A stretch of 64,000 nt of DNA, taken from the NCBI GenBank assembly GCA_002500605.1, contig DLRR01000012.1, positions 62,001-126,000 of the forward strand, written 5' to 3'. The notes beneath the pieces are model-generated. The model ran no database searches, was not told where the DNA came from, and saw nothing but the letters and a program-made list of their open reading frames with translations. A program made the position numbers and the translations under genes. Below are positions 33,977-44,300 of the stretch, one piece after another. Source of the stretch: Nitrospinaceae bacterium UBA7883. Its GTDB lineage: Bacteria; Nitrospinota_A; UBA7883. Position 1 is the stretch's first letter, and every line of letters starts with the position of its first letter.

Positions 33977-34083
33977 TATCAAAGAGTAAGAAATGGTATT
34001 AGACAATGCTTATACATAAAATACATTTAGTAATTCCAATCGCTAGATGATAACTTGGGAAAATCCCCACACAAAATAAGGTT

Positions 34084-34380
34084 TTGCAAACGAAAACTCC
34101 AACTGATAAGTATGCAGCAGACCCGAGCACTGTGCTTGCCATGCTTGAGAAAGTGGCAAACAATGTTGACGTGGATATAAGATATGAAGTTCTCGCAGAT
34201 GAAGATGTAAATATCACTTCTGGACTTTGTTATCTACACGGAAGACGTTACCTGATAATTGATCAAAAGCTATGTGTTGCAGATAAAATCAAGGTGCTTG
34301 TTAATCACCTAAAAAGGTTTGATTTGGACAATATTTACCTGCTCCCAGTTTCAAGAGACTTGCTAGATGGTGAGGAATAA
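34084..34380 (+). CDS. Conserved hypothetical protein upstream of lpxK
   Basis: The 98-residue protein starts at TTG in the longest frame. The central GLCYLHGRRYLIIDQKL and the RFDLDNIYLLPVSRDLL tail resemble a family of small hypothetical proteins I associate with deltaproteobacteria, though no search was run. No function known. It may start at the ATG at 34141 instead, but the N-terminal region appears to belong to the family. It overlaps none of the called lpxK frame; the lpxK ATG at 34415 is 34 bases after its stop. Confidence 0.7.
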   Translation: MQTKTPTDKYAADPSTVLAMLEKVANNVDVDIRYEVLADEDVNITSGLCYLHGRRYLIIDQKLCVADKIKVLVNHLKRFDLDNIYLLPVSRDLLDGEE

Positions 34381-34414
34381 TAATCAAAGCCTCAGAAGAT
34401 TCACTGAGGAAATT

Positions 34415-35479
34415 ATGCGTGGCCACCGTTCCCCTTCCATTTTTTATCCTTTACTTAAAGCAATGGAACAAACTTACAAGTTCGTTGTTTGGACAAGAAA
34501 CTGGCTTTATGATATTGGTTTTTTAAAAACAGCTAAACCGGACTGCTTGGTTATCAGTATTGGCAATCTCACAGTTGGTGGATCCGGTAAAACCCCATTT
34601 GTTGAGTTTTTAGCAAGAAAACTAACTAATAGCAAGATTGGCATATTATCACGTGGGTATAAAGCACAAACCAGAGAGAAAATACAAATAGTCTCGGACG
34701 GTATCTCGCTTCTGTCATCTCCTCCAGATGCTGGCGACGAACCCTATATGCTTGGGAAAAAGTTGAGGAATGTTCCAGTAGTATGCACAAGTGAAAAGTT
34801 ATTAGGCGCAAAATTTATGTTGGATAAGTTTGATGTTAACATTATTTTATTAGATGATGGATTTCAAACACGTTACATTGCTAGAGATCTGGACATTGTC
34901 CTTATAAACGCACAAAACCCGTTTGGGTCAGGTTCTCTCATCCCTTTGGGAATTCTTCGAGAGCCAACTAACTCGCTGTCCAGAGCAGATCTAGTCTTAA
35001 TCACCAATTCAGATCAGGTTGACCAAACTAGCATTGCATCACTAAAGTTGCACATAAGTAAATGTTGTTCTGCGCCAACACTTGTAGCAAAAGGAGTAGT
35101 AACTGGTTTTTATACCATGAGCGGTAGTCCAGTTAACTTGGATGATAAACCAACATTTGCCTTTTGTGGAATCGCTAACCCTGATTACTTCAAAAGAACT
35201 TTAGAAATTAAGAACGTTAAAATATCTGGCCATCATTTTTTTAGGGATCATCATGCATTTACAACAAAAGACATTGCTCAAATCAATGACAGCGCTTCGC
35301 GGGTAGGGGCTAAATGTTTCGTAACTACCGAAAAAGATGCAGCCAGACTAGCTGAGTGGAAAGATATGTTTAAATTTGAAGTTGTAGTGGCAAAATGGAA
35401 AGTTGAAATTGTCGAAGGTAATGATATCTTTGTATCGCTTATCGACGATGTGGTTTCCTCTTTATGTAACGAAATATGA
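34415..35479 (+). CDS. lpxK: LpxK, tetraacyldisaccharide 4'-kinase
   Basis: The 354-residue protein has the LpxK N-terminal membrane-proximal segment followed by the P-loop NLTVGGSGKTP (51-61), then LLDDGFQTRYIARDLDIV and a conserved FCGIANPDYF region. It phosphorylates the lipid A precursor at position 4'. The ATG at 34415 has GAGGAAATT just upstream and leaves the N terminus at family length; an upstream ATG at 34367 is rejected. It overlaps the following YbhN-type gene by four bases (ATGA), so it is coupled with a membrane flippase-like gene. Confidence 0.94.
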   Translation: MRGHRSPSIFYPLLKAMEQTYKFVVWTRNWLYDIGFLKTAKPDCLVISIGNLTVGGSGKTPFVEFLARKLTNSKIGILSRGYKAQTREKIQIVSDGISLLSSPPDAGDEPYMLGKKLRNVPVVCTSEKLLGAKFMLDKFDVNIILLDDGFQTRYIARDLDIVLINAQNPFGSGSLIPLGILREPTNSLSRADLVLITNSDQVDQTSIASLKLHISKCCSAPTLVAKGVVTGFYTMSGSPVNLDDKPTFAFCGIANPDYFKRTLEIKNVKISGHHFFRDHHAFTTKDIAQINDSASRVGAKCFVTTEKDAARLAEWKDMFKFEVVVAKWKVEIVEGNDIFVSLIDDVVSSLCNEI

Positions 35480-36477
35480 AAAATAGTAATAAAGGTTTTT
35501 CAATACCAGCATTTGCTCGTTTATTATTTTCTGTTCTAATACTTATCTTTTTGTTCTTACAAATTGATCTCACTAATACTTGGACAAAAATCACATCAGC
35601 TAATTTATGGTGGCTTTTAGCTGGCGCACTACTCATGCTCTCTGAGCCGTTGATGCTATCATACTGGTGGAGTTCCATGCTTTCACAAAAAGGATATAAA
35701 ACCAGCACTATTTCAGTTTTACGTATATCGTTGGTTTCTGATTTTTTGGGCCTGGTAATGCCAACTTCACTTGGGTCCGATTTTGTCAAAGTCGCTGGAC
35801 TTTCAAAATACATCTCAAGTATTTCAGAGGCACTTTCATCACTGCTAGTCTTTCGATTATTAAATTATTGTGTTATGTTCTTATTGGCTTTGTTCACCCT
35901 CTTAATTTTCCCTGATTACTTCCCCGATAGTTCTGCTATTGCCGCACTTCGAAACTTCCTGATAGTAGGATTTTTGTTACTACTTGCCGTAATAACTTTT
36001 GCAAAAAATGGTATTGACCTAATCAAATGGGTCTTCACACAAATAAATGCCCAAGAGGTTTACCGAAAGGTTCACCGCTTTTATGAAGGCTTCAGCTATT
36101 TTAAAACTAATCGCAGAGAACTAGCCAAAGCTTTTGTAGCTGGTACGGTTATTCAGTTTGAACGGATAATATTTATATATATTATTGGTTGTGCACTTCA
36201 AATAGATGTTGGATTAGCACCTTACTTTGTATTTGTACCAATAGTCACTGCTATCACTTTGCTTCCAGTATCGATTTCAGGGATTGGGGTTAGGGAAGGA
36301 GGTTATGTATTATTATTTGGGTATTTAGGTGTACCTGCCGCTGAGGCATTTTCCTTATCCATCATTGGATTCGCAGTGAGTTTGATCACTATAATCCCAG
36401 GCGGTTTGATTTACTGGGCCTCAGGTTTTCCAGCCCCTGAAAAACTTGAAAGTATGAAAACAAGATCCGAAATATAA
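35476..36477 (+). CDS. YbhN/AglD2-type lysylphosphatidylglycerol synthase-like membrane protein
   Basis: The 333-residue protein has about eight membrane helices in the LPG_synthase_TM (DUF2079-like/UPF0104) layout: an N-terminal helix at 13-30, followed by the SDFLGLVMPTSLGSDFVKV and PVSISGIGVREGGYVLLF motifs. Related proteins transport or flip lipids, as shown for MprF. Its ATG overlaps the lpxK stop. That coupling suggests a connection with lipid A precursor handling, but no direct evidence is in the sequence. Confidence 0.85.
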   Translation: MKNSNKGFSIPAFARLLFSVLILIFLFLQIDLTNTWTKITSANLWWLLAGALLMLSEPLMLSYWWSSMLSQKGYKTSTISVLRISLVSDFLGLVMPTSLGSDFVKVAGLSKYISSISEALSSLLVFRLLNYCVMFLLALFTLLIFPDYFPDSSAIAALRNFLIVGFLLLLAVITFAKNGIDLIKWVFTQINAQEVYRKVHRFYEGFSYFKTNRRELAKAFVAGTVIQFERIIFIYIIGCALQIDVGLAPYFVFVPIVTAITLLPVSISGIGVREGGYVLLFGYLGVPAAEAFSLSIIGFAVSLITIIPGGLIYWASGFPAPEKLESMKTRSEI

Positions 36478-36608
36478 CAGAAAACTATAGAAGCTAATGA
36501 CCTTGAATAGTATTCTTTTGGTGGTATCATTCTTGGATAAATTACAGTGACAAATTGTTGTATTGTATTACAAAAACCTTATTGGAAGTGGTAGCAGGCA
36601 TAGTTGAC

Positions 36609-37796
36609 ATGAAATTCAACAAAGTAAATTATTGTGGCGCCTCAAACTTCAAGGGCGAATTGTCAACTGAGCTGACAAATTTCAGATCTGGCCGATATCC
36701 AATGTTCATAACAAATAACAGCGTAACTCGCTTGCTTGACAGTATTCCCGTTTTCTCTTTTCACTCAATCAGCACTGATGTTCTGAAATCTAAATTAGAA
36801 TACCTGAAAGAAAATGATTATCGAACTATAACCACCGACGAATACACTCAGAGAGACGGCAAAACTTACAATGAGCGGATAGTTATGCTGACTTTTGATG
36901 ATGGCCCTAGTGAGCTTTGGACTATTGGATACCCTCTGCTCAAGAAATATAAGATGAAAGCTGTAGCGTTTATCATGCCAGGTGAAACAAAAAATGCAAC
37001 AAAACCACGCTATACCGAGGAAAACGAGATGGGTGAAATTGAAAATGGTGATGAGCTATGTGCTTGGCCAGAACTTTTGGCCATGGCCGACTACATAGAT
37101 GTGCAGTCTCATTCACTCTTTCATTGGGTTATTTTTACATCAAAAAAACTAGTGAATTTTGTCACACCCAAAGTTTTGGCACAATGGCCAAAAACTGATC
37201 TGCCCATACCAGTGAGGGACGGCACTGATGACCTTTCTCGAAACTTTAGTATAGGTGCCCCCATGTATGAAATGAGTTCTAGGCTCTCTGATCAGAATAG
37301 ATATTTTGAACCACAAGTTGTTCGTAACGAATGCGAGCTTTATGCAAAGGAACATGGAGGAAATTTGTTCTTCAACGATCAGCAATGGTTTAATAGATTA
37401 TTAAAGGTACATAATAGATTTGAGGAATCAGAGCCATGGGTCATTGAGAGTGACGAGGAACGCATTGAAAGCATTCATCGTTGTTTTTTCGAATCTAAAT
37501 TACTCCTTGAAGAAAAACTTCAAAAATCAGTGTCGCATTTTTGTCTGCCCTTTGGTATTGGAAGTAGAACCGCAATGGAAAAAGCAAGAGAAACTGGCTA
37601 CAGCACAGTTCACTGGGGAGTTGCACCTCCAGAATTTACAAAAGAATATAGCGAAACGGCAAGTGTTGGCAGAATAAAAAGTGACTATATTTTTAGGCTA
37701 CCTGGAAAAGGGCGAAAATCACTAGCGAGCATTTTAGCAAAAAAGACGAAGCGCAGAATAGACTTTCATCTCTTTGGAAAAGGCTCCACTCGATAA
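36609..37796 (+). CDS. Polysaccharide deacetylase-family protein with large insertions
   Basis: From the ATG at 36609 it has 395 residues. The NodB-type deacetylase core appears in two parts: VMLTFDDGPSELW (DDGP, 95-100) and SHSLFHW (168-174), with CLPFGIG further on; the rest is an unusually long insert. The core would use metal-dependent deacetylation of a polysaccharide, but the insert and the non-canonical later motifs leave the substrate open. It is the first gene of the glycan locus. A longer frame from TTG at 36555 has no ribosome site. It ends 16 bases from a converging GT-C gene. Confidence 0.8.
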   Translation: MKFNKVNYCGASNFKGELSTELTNFRSGRYPMFITNNSVTRLLDSIPVFSFHSISTDVLKSKLEYLKENDYRTITTDEYTQRDGKTYNERIVMLTFDDGPSELWTIGYPLLKKYKMKAVAFIMPGETKNATKPRYTEENEMGEIENGDELCAWPELLAMADYIDVQSHSLFHWVIFTSKKLVNFVTPKVLAQWPKTDLPIPVRDGTDDLSRNFSIGAPMYEMSSRLSDQNRYFEPQVVRNECELYAKEHGGNLFFNDQQWFNRLLKVHNRFEESEPWVIESDEERIESIHRCFFESKLLLEEKLQKSVSHFCLPFGIGSRTAMEKARETGYSTVHWGVAPPEFTKEYSETASVGRIKSDYIFRLPGKGRKSLASILAKKTKRRIDFHLFGKGSTR

Positions 37797-37812
37797 CAAA
37801 TTATGCAAGAAA

Positions 37813-40086
37813 TTAGTAGTCGATCACGGTAAACCCGGTAAACCATATATCCATCTTTGTTTCAATTGAAACCAGTGTAACTGCTCCAAGAGCTATGGTA
37901 TTAAACTGAGAACCATGTTTTCCCAACCAGCCTTTAAGCTCATGTACATCGGAGCTATCCACTAATGCAGCAAAACCAGTACCTGTTCTAAGTTTTGATG
38001 AAGTTATAGACCCTTCTCGAAACCCTCGAAGCGATGGTAATGCTAGTTTGAAACTGCGCTTAGGGTCATTGTAAAGTTTTGCTGTATGCCATCTGTTGGC
38101 TGCAAGCAGCGATACATCCATGCGGTCCACTACTTTCTTAACCATTGAGCAAGATGGGTGATCTTCGTTCCTTATGTCCGCGCCTTCGCCAAATGGAGGA
38201 GCGCCATTATAAGCATAAATAAAGAGTTCATGAATATCATATTCATATTTGGACGGATGTTGAATTTCGAACTTTATGTATTTAGCCATACGCGGTTTAA
38301 AATTCCATTCTTGATACTCACGTTCCCAAACCGGCAGGGTTCTAAAAAAAACCTTTGGACCGTATGGAACCATTAAGGAGGCAGGAGCTTTCGGACTGAC
38401 GGTACTCCAGTTTTTGCCATCAGTAGACACTAGTATAGAAATGGACTGGGGTTGTCGTCGACCATATATTGCACGAATCATTGTTACTGGTTGTGGAGAG
38501 TTTAATTGAACAATGAATGATTTATTAGAGTGGTGTGTGGTAGTAAACTTTCGATCATTGATTCCCGGTTTCGCATCATGCACTACCCACTTTTCTGGCC
38601 CAATGGAAGTAGATGGCCAGCGAATCACCTTAATGTTTCTAACAGCTACCCTGCCCCCAATTTTCGTTGTTTCGTATCCTCCGTTGCAACAAGACTGAAA
38701 TCCAGCTACAACTTCGGGTAATGATACCGGCACCCAAACCGCCGTATGTGGATCAGCTTCAATTGAATTATTTACACTATAAACTCTCGTCCCATCCCAA
38801 GGCATAAGGTTCAACAAAATCCCCTGACGCCTTGCTTCGTAAAGCAATTTATACGAGTTTTCATATTCACTCCCCCACACCAGTGACTTTACAGAGGCAA
38901 GTTTGGCCTGCTCAATTGTTTTAATCAGATAATCTTTTTGAGCCGTATTCCCTTCCTTAATTTTATTGAAAATTAGTGAATTTCCTGCCATCGAGGAAAA
39001 AAGGCAGATGAAAGCTAGCGAAAGTCCAACAATCTTAGATTTTTTTATCAACAAAGAGATCAACCACCCGGCAGACACAAACAGTGGAACTGTCAACGGC
39101 AACAGATATCTGGTTTGTAGCTTAGTCGCTTCGCTGTTTATAACAAATAACACAACAAACAAAATGCTAAAAATTGCCAACGGGAGAAACTCTCCTGTTC
39201 TACCACGGAATAGCATAATAATTGCTACCACTATCAAGATTGAAAGTGAGCAGACTGTGAACAAAAAATAAAACCAACCGCCATAAGTAAGTACTAAACC
39301 TGGTGCCATATCTGGATACGGAACAAATAACCACTTTGCTGTTAAAAATAGAGCTTGCACCTTTTCAGATAAGTTCTCGACACTCTGTTGGCCTAAAGAC
39401 ACAAAACCATTTTTATAAAGGACAATTAAGAATGGTGAGCCCCCTATTATAAGACCACAAATGGCCGCTAGGTTTGATGATGTTATAAACCTACGGCGGG
39501 AATATATCATCGTTAATAAACCTGATGTAGCGAGAAAAGGGGCGGCTAACATACTAGCCCATAGTGATAGACCACCAAAAAACCATACAATAAACGAAGT
39601 ATTTAGTGATATTTCCTTCCCTTTAATTTTTTCAGTTGAGTACCACAACAGTAGTGCCCCTGCAAGCACCACTTCCGGGTAGCAACCCCTAGGTGTGATG
39701 TTATAAAAGTTAATTGCAAAAGGTGATATGGCCCAAAGCCCAGCCGCAATAATTCCACCTGCTTTATCCGAAATTGACTTACCAAGCAAATAGAAAGGGA
39801 TAACCGCGATAGTGGATATAAATATAGGAATAAATGAGATAGTCCACCAGTCAGGCTCAAAAAAGAAATAAATGGGCGCTAACAGCCATGCTTCTAGGGC
39901 GCCCATGTAAAACTGGCCATAGTAAAGAAGCGGATATTCAACACCATTGAATATATCTTCGGCCATCATCCCAATTACAATTGCATCAGCTTTATGCAAC
40001 AAACCAATGGATGAGATAATTCTATAAATAATGGCCAATAATATGATGAGGCCCAGAAAGAACAGATGGATATATTTTTTGTTCAA
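37813..40086 (-). CDS. GT-C-type membrane glycosyltransferase with discoidin-like C-terminal domain (paralogue of the gene at 51434-53992)
   Basis: The 757-residue protein has about ten membrane helices in residues 1-370. An acidic residue (Asp34) lies in the first exported loop, near LLYYGQFYMGALEAWL, as in GT39/ArnT-type transferases. The exported part contains a discoidin-like beta-sandwich (about 500-626, SISILVSTDGKNWSTV). It starts with a TTG codon and no clear ribosome site. Residues 34-68 align with residues 32-66 of the 852-residue protein, and both have C-terminal discoidin-like domains, so they are paralogues. Likely a lipid-linked-sugar-dependent transferase or polymerising enzyme for a surface glycan. 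Confidence 0.72.
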   Translation of the reverse strand: MNKKYIHLFFLGLIILLAIIYRIISSIGLLHKADAIVIGMMAEDIFNGVEYPLLYYGQFYMGALEAWLLAPIYFFFEPDWWTISFIPIFISTIAVIPFYLLGKSISDKAGGIIAAGLWAISPFAINFYNITPRGCYPEVVLAGALLLWYSTEKIKGKEISLNTSFIVWFFGGLSLWASMLAAPFLATSGLLTMIYSRRRFITSSNLAAICGLIIGGSPFLIVLYKNGFVSLGQQSVENLSEKVQALFLTAKWLFVPYPDMAPGLVLTYGGWFYFLFTVCSLSILIVVAIIMLFRGRTGEFLPLAIFSILFVVLFVINSEATKLQTRYLLPLTVPLFVSAGWLISLLIKKSKIVGLSLAFICLFSSMAGNSLIFNKIKEGNTAQKDYLIKTIEQAKLASVKSLVWGSEYENSYKLLYEARRQGILLNLMPWDGTRVYSVNNSIEADPHTAVWVPVSLPEVVAGFQSCCNGGYETTKIGGRVAVRNIKVIRWPSTSIGPEKWVVHDAKPGINDRKFTTTHHSNKSFIVQLNSPQPVTMIRAIYGRRQPQSISILVSTDGKNWSTVSPKAPASLMVPYGPKVFFRTLPVWEREYQEWNFKPRMAKYIKFEIQHPSKYEYDIHELFIYAYNGAPPFGEGADIRNEDHPSCSMVKKVVDRMDVSLLAANRWHTAKLYNDPKRSFKLALPSLRGFREGSITSSKLRTGTGFAALVDSSDVHELKGWLGKHGSQFNTIALGAVTLVSIETKMDIWFTGFTVIDY

Positions 40087-40194
40087 TGGAAAAGTAGTTA
40101 GTAGGTATTAGGTGCGTCTTTGATAAAACACCGATACTTTATGAAGTGCTGAGTTAACGGTACAGCCATATCGAAAGTCATCTTTTTATGACTA

Positions 40195-41205
40195 CTACTC
40201 ACACAGAGCGCTATCGTCAGCCCAGCCTGTTGCTTGGATTGAGTCAATATCTGCACCAGCTGTTTCATGACATTCCCAGTTAGCATCCCAACCGTCCACA
40301 ACCTTAAAAAACCTGGCATATTTTAGCCCTGCGTATCCAAGGTCCCATCCACACCAGTCTTCACAGAACCTACGACCCAAATAGTACCAAGGACCTGCAG
40401 GTGATTCCCCCGCGTACATTTCTACCCACTCGATAGAGATGTATTCCCATGCCAGCAGGTCATTGCCCGGCCAATCATATACTGTCTTCCCCATTTCGAC
40501 AACTATCGAGCCACCATAACCAAGGGAAAGGTATCCATGGCCTGTGCTGTCGTCTGAATGACCTCCTGCATTTGGCGCCCCCAAAGCATCGTCTGTATTT
40601 GTATGTGTTACCAAAGCCTTACACTCATCTCTTACGTCCCATCTAATAACACGTTCAGCATATGTGGAACCGCCTATTTCACACATATTCTGAAAACTGA
40701 AACTATATATCGCTGAAATATATGCTACTCCTTTTACAAAGGCTTTGACCCGCCAATAATAAGTTGAACCAATGTCCATGAGGGGCACCTCCCCATCAGC
40801 CAATGCAAAAATATCATTATTGATAGGTTCTCTGCTTTCCAAGGTTTCTTCTATCCCATTACTGCTTTGTGAGCTGTTTACTACAGTTGGATACCATAAA
40901 ACGTAAGGCTCGTTGCTCTGGCTAATTATTCCACTCTGATATCCAATTAATTCGACACCATCTGAATCGCTATAAAGCTCGAATCTATATTCCCCACTAC
41001 CGTCTGTATCGCTGGAAGAAATGCTTATTGCAAAAAAGGGATTTTCTACTCTATTCTCGTCCATGTAACCCCCATCCTCCGGCCAAACAGCTGCTAGTGC
41101 GTTTGTGTCAGGATCCGGTATTGGCGGTACTTCGTTTGCTGCACATGACATAATAATAGAAAGCGTCAGCAACAATATAAATAAACTTCCTAGCCATCTA
41201 TTCAT
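40195..41205 (-). CDS. Lipoprotein with C-terminal discoidin-like domain
   Basis: The 336-residue protein begins with a signal sequence ending in IIMSC, a lipobox variant. The middle part, rich in acidic residues, has fibronectin-like strands (FRFELYSDSDG and YYWRVKAF). The C-terminal domain contains DDALGAPNAGG, YLSLGYGGSIVVEMG and the end DIDSIQATGW, landmarks of a family of cell-surface discoidin-like domains. It is probably exposed on the outer membrane. Two polytopic transferase genes flank it on the same strand, so it may take part in binding or retaining the glycan they make (inference). Confidence 0.75.
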   Translation of the reverse strand: MNRWLGSLFILLLTLSIIMSCAANEVPPIPDPDTNALAAVWPEDGGYMDENRVENPFFAISISSSDTDGSGEYRFELYSDSDGVELIGYQSGIISQSNEPYVLWYPTVVNSSQSSNGIEETLESREPINNDIFALADGEVPLMDIGSTYYWRVKAFVKGVAYISAIYSFSFQNMCEIGGSTYAERVIRWDVRDECKALVTHTNTDDALGAPNAGGHSDDSTGHGYLSLGYGGSIVVEMGKTVYDWPGNDLLAWEYISIEWVEMYAGESPAGPWYYLGRRFCEDWCGWDLGYAGLKYARFFKVVDGWDANWECHETAGADIDSIQATGWADDSALCE

Positions 41206-41306
41206 GCTACGTATACCAATTAAAATAATCTAGAGAAAGGGTGTAAATGATAACCAAAAAGTAAGACTTGCACAATATCGTCTAACATCCTTACAAATAA
41301 TTATAT

Positions 41307-44300
41307 TTAATTCATGTCACTTACTGCCAAATCTATACTTTCTTTCTGCCCCCTAGCTTCTGACAATAAGCGAAGAGTTGAGGCTAGATAATCGCCTTTG
41401 ATCTTTATATTTTTCAAAGTAACGTCGCCACCAGTAACAGTTGTAAAGCGAAACTCAACCATGCCTATCATTGGTTTATTAACCGTAAATGGTATTGCCA
41501 GTTTATGGAAGTTGCTATTCCGCATATCTGAAGCTTGGACGGTTTTTTCACCCATTACAATGCGTCCAGACTGCGAGGTAACATCTACATGCATCGAAAT
41601 AAATTTAGGTTTAGCAATAATTTCAGCCTCCAAAACATAATCACCCATAAGCAGAGAAACATAAGGCCCAAAAAGTTTTCCTCCAACCGATAAATTCCAG
41701 ATTAAACTCATTTCATCATTGGCAGGTATTTGAAGAAAGTACGGGGAACTATCACTTAATGTTCCTGTACGCTTGGCATTAGCAGACCATCTTTTCTCGT
41801 GCATGACATTACGGTAGAGCTGACTATCAAATATCCTTCCCTTGTAACCAGAAACTTTTTCCCACAAATCTGCGTCAGGTTTATCCAAATCGAGGGAAAT
41901 CACTTCAGGGTTAATCGCGTTGATTGTTTCGATTATTTTTTCCCTAATGCCTTTTTCTTCCACAAGCGGCAAAGCCCTCAACAAACCGTATAGATCACTC
42001 GAATCCCTATAAAGTTTTAACGCCGTTTTATTTTTCTTTTTATATCTATAAAGATCGGCAATGTGACTTTTTTCAATGGCCAAAACCCAGTTTGCCGGCT
42101 TTTCTGACTCCATAAAAACGGGAACAAAGTTCCCACGATAAAAGATTGATGGAGTTGGATCATTTACTACCACAAGGGGTGCCTCGTCTTTAGGACCAAG
42201 GGAAAAGCTATAATTGTCATGCCCAACTTTAAGCGTAACTAAATTTTGTTCATTTGAGATATTAGAAACCCAGATCACGATTTGTTCAAGCCCACCTTTA
42301 GAGTATATCATCCGCGAGACCCGTTTTGGGACACCTTCCCATGCAGTTGTGACTGCTCGCCGTGTCACTACCATATCACCGAACCCCGCATACACTATTC
42401 CAGATTTTTCACGTGAAAGAAAATTCACAGGTGGATACAGTAGATTCTTTGCTTTATTAAGGAACATGTAAATGTGTCCGTCTCGATGAAGAGAAATAGC
42501 TTGCTCCGCTGACCCGTAGTGAAAATCTGCCAATAAGCTATTTGGAGATCCATCATAACTACTTGTGGGGATAGCTTGCATTACGCCAATATCATCAATA
42601 ACTGTTTCTGCAGAACTGAGATTGTTACGAATCCAGTTAACGGACTCCACATTTCGATCCGGTAATGACCAGACAGACGAATCCTGAATACCTTGGTATG
42701 CCAAATATGAAGTTAAGGCAATTGTTAGAACAATGGAAATTGGCCGACTAAACTTCTTAATGATACATGACAACCCAACGGCACTAACAACAACAGCCAA
42801 TGGCCAGATATTAAAATAATGATGTGTTGCACTAACAGGCATTGACCACTTACCAAATGCAAAAATTAATAATAGTGCGGATATGGGAACCAGAATACGG
42901 AGTCCTTTATAATACAAAGCCATTATCATCGACAAGATCACAAGCCAGAATGGCAAGGGTTGAAATAGCCCAAAAAATACCCATTTATGATACGAGAATT
43001 TTTCAATGAGTGCATTTATACGTGTAGAGATAAGTCCATCTTCAGCCCACATGTTAGCAGATAGAGTCATTGACTTCTGGATAGCAACAAGTGCACGTTC
43101 TGGGTCAGTGAGAAAATTAGCACTAGTCAGAAAAAAAACAAGACCGCCAACACAAGCAGCAAGAACTACCTTTCCAATGTTTTTTTTGATGGCATTTGGA
43201 GTTCTATGGTTTATCAAATACACAAGCCCAAGGTAGAGATAAATTAGCACACCATTATACTTACTGGCAGCAGCAAGACCTGCAAACAAACCAAATAGTA
43301 AATAATTTCTTTTAGTTTCAACCTCAAGGTTTAGAGTGGCACAGTATATTGCTATAGATGCAAACATTGACATTGGGATATCAGCGCATAAGTATTTGCT
43401 CATCTGAAGGTGTGAAAATGACACCGCCGCCAGCAACGATGCAAACAAACCTGCTAGCTCACCTCCCCAAATTGACCCTGTCCTATATATGACCAAAATT
43501 ATAATTATTGAGTACAGTACGTTCAGCCATCGCGAAGTCATAACTATACGCTGGCTCTCATCATAACTATATTTTTTAAGTGCACCAAAGCCAGTAAACT
43601 TTTTTACCCCTTCATAAATGTTAGATCCAAGTCTGGTCAAGTGCATCGAAAAAAATGGATAGCCAGCAACGTATCTGTCTGCCCCCTTGCCAAACAGATA
43701 GTTATCCATGTCAAAAGTGTAATGGCCTTTTTTATACTCTTTGACTGCCATAATTTGCTTTGGTGCATCTGGGTGAAACATGTGCTGATCGACACCGTGC
43801 CCTAACCCCCATATTCGAAGCACTGTTCCAAATATAACAACCAGCAATACAGCGATAGGAACTTTAAACAAAAATTTGCTGCTTTTTTCAAATTGAATTG
43901 TTGGAAAATGCTTGTAGGTTTCAACCGCTATAATAGCCATTAACACTAAAATTATAATAAAGACCAGCTTTGATACATTGCCGGTGTTAAAACTTATCGG
44001 CAGGGTGATGTCAACTACTCCGACAAGTGAGAAAATTAGCAAACCTACTGAAGTCATCAAAAACAAGAGCAATATTGTGAGTATAGTAAAGTAGAGCTTT
44101 ACGTAGCCTTTTGGCGATAACCTTTTAAGCGGCATACGATGGAGAGTTGCCAAAATCAATACCGCTGAGATCGTTAGCACCATAGGATAAAACGGTGTTG
44201 CGAAATAGATATGGTATGACATGTCAACATGAGTTTGCCCAGCGATCAATACAAAACAGGCAAGGATCAGATAAAAGATGGCAACAGAGCCAAGTACCCA

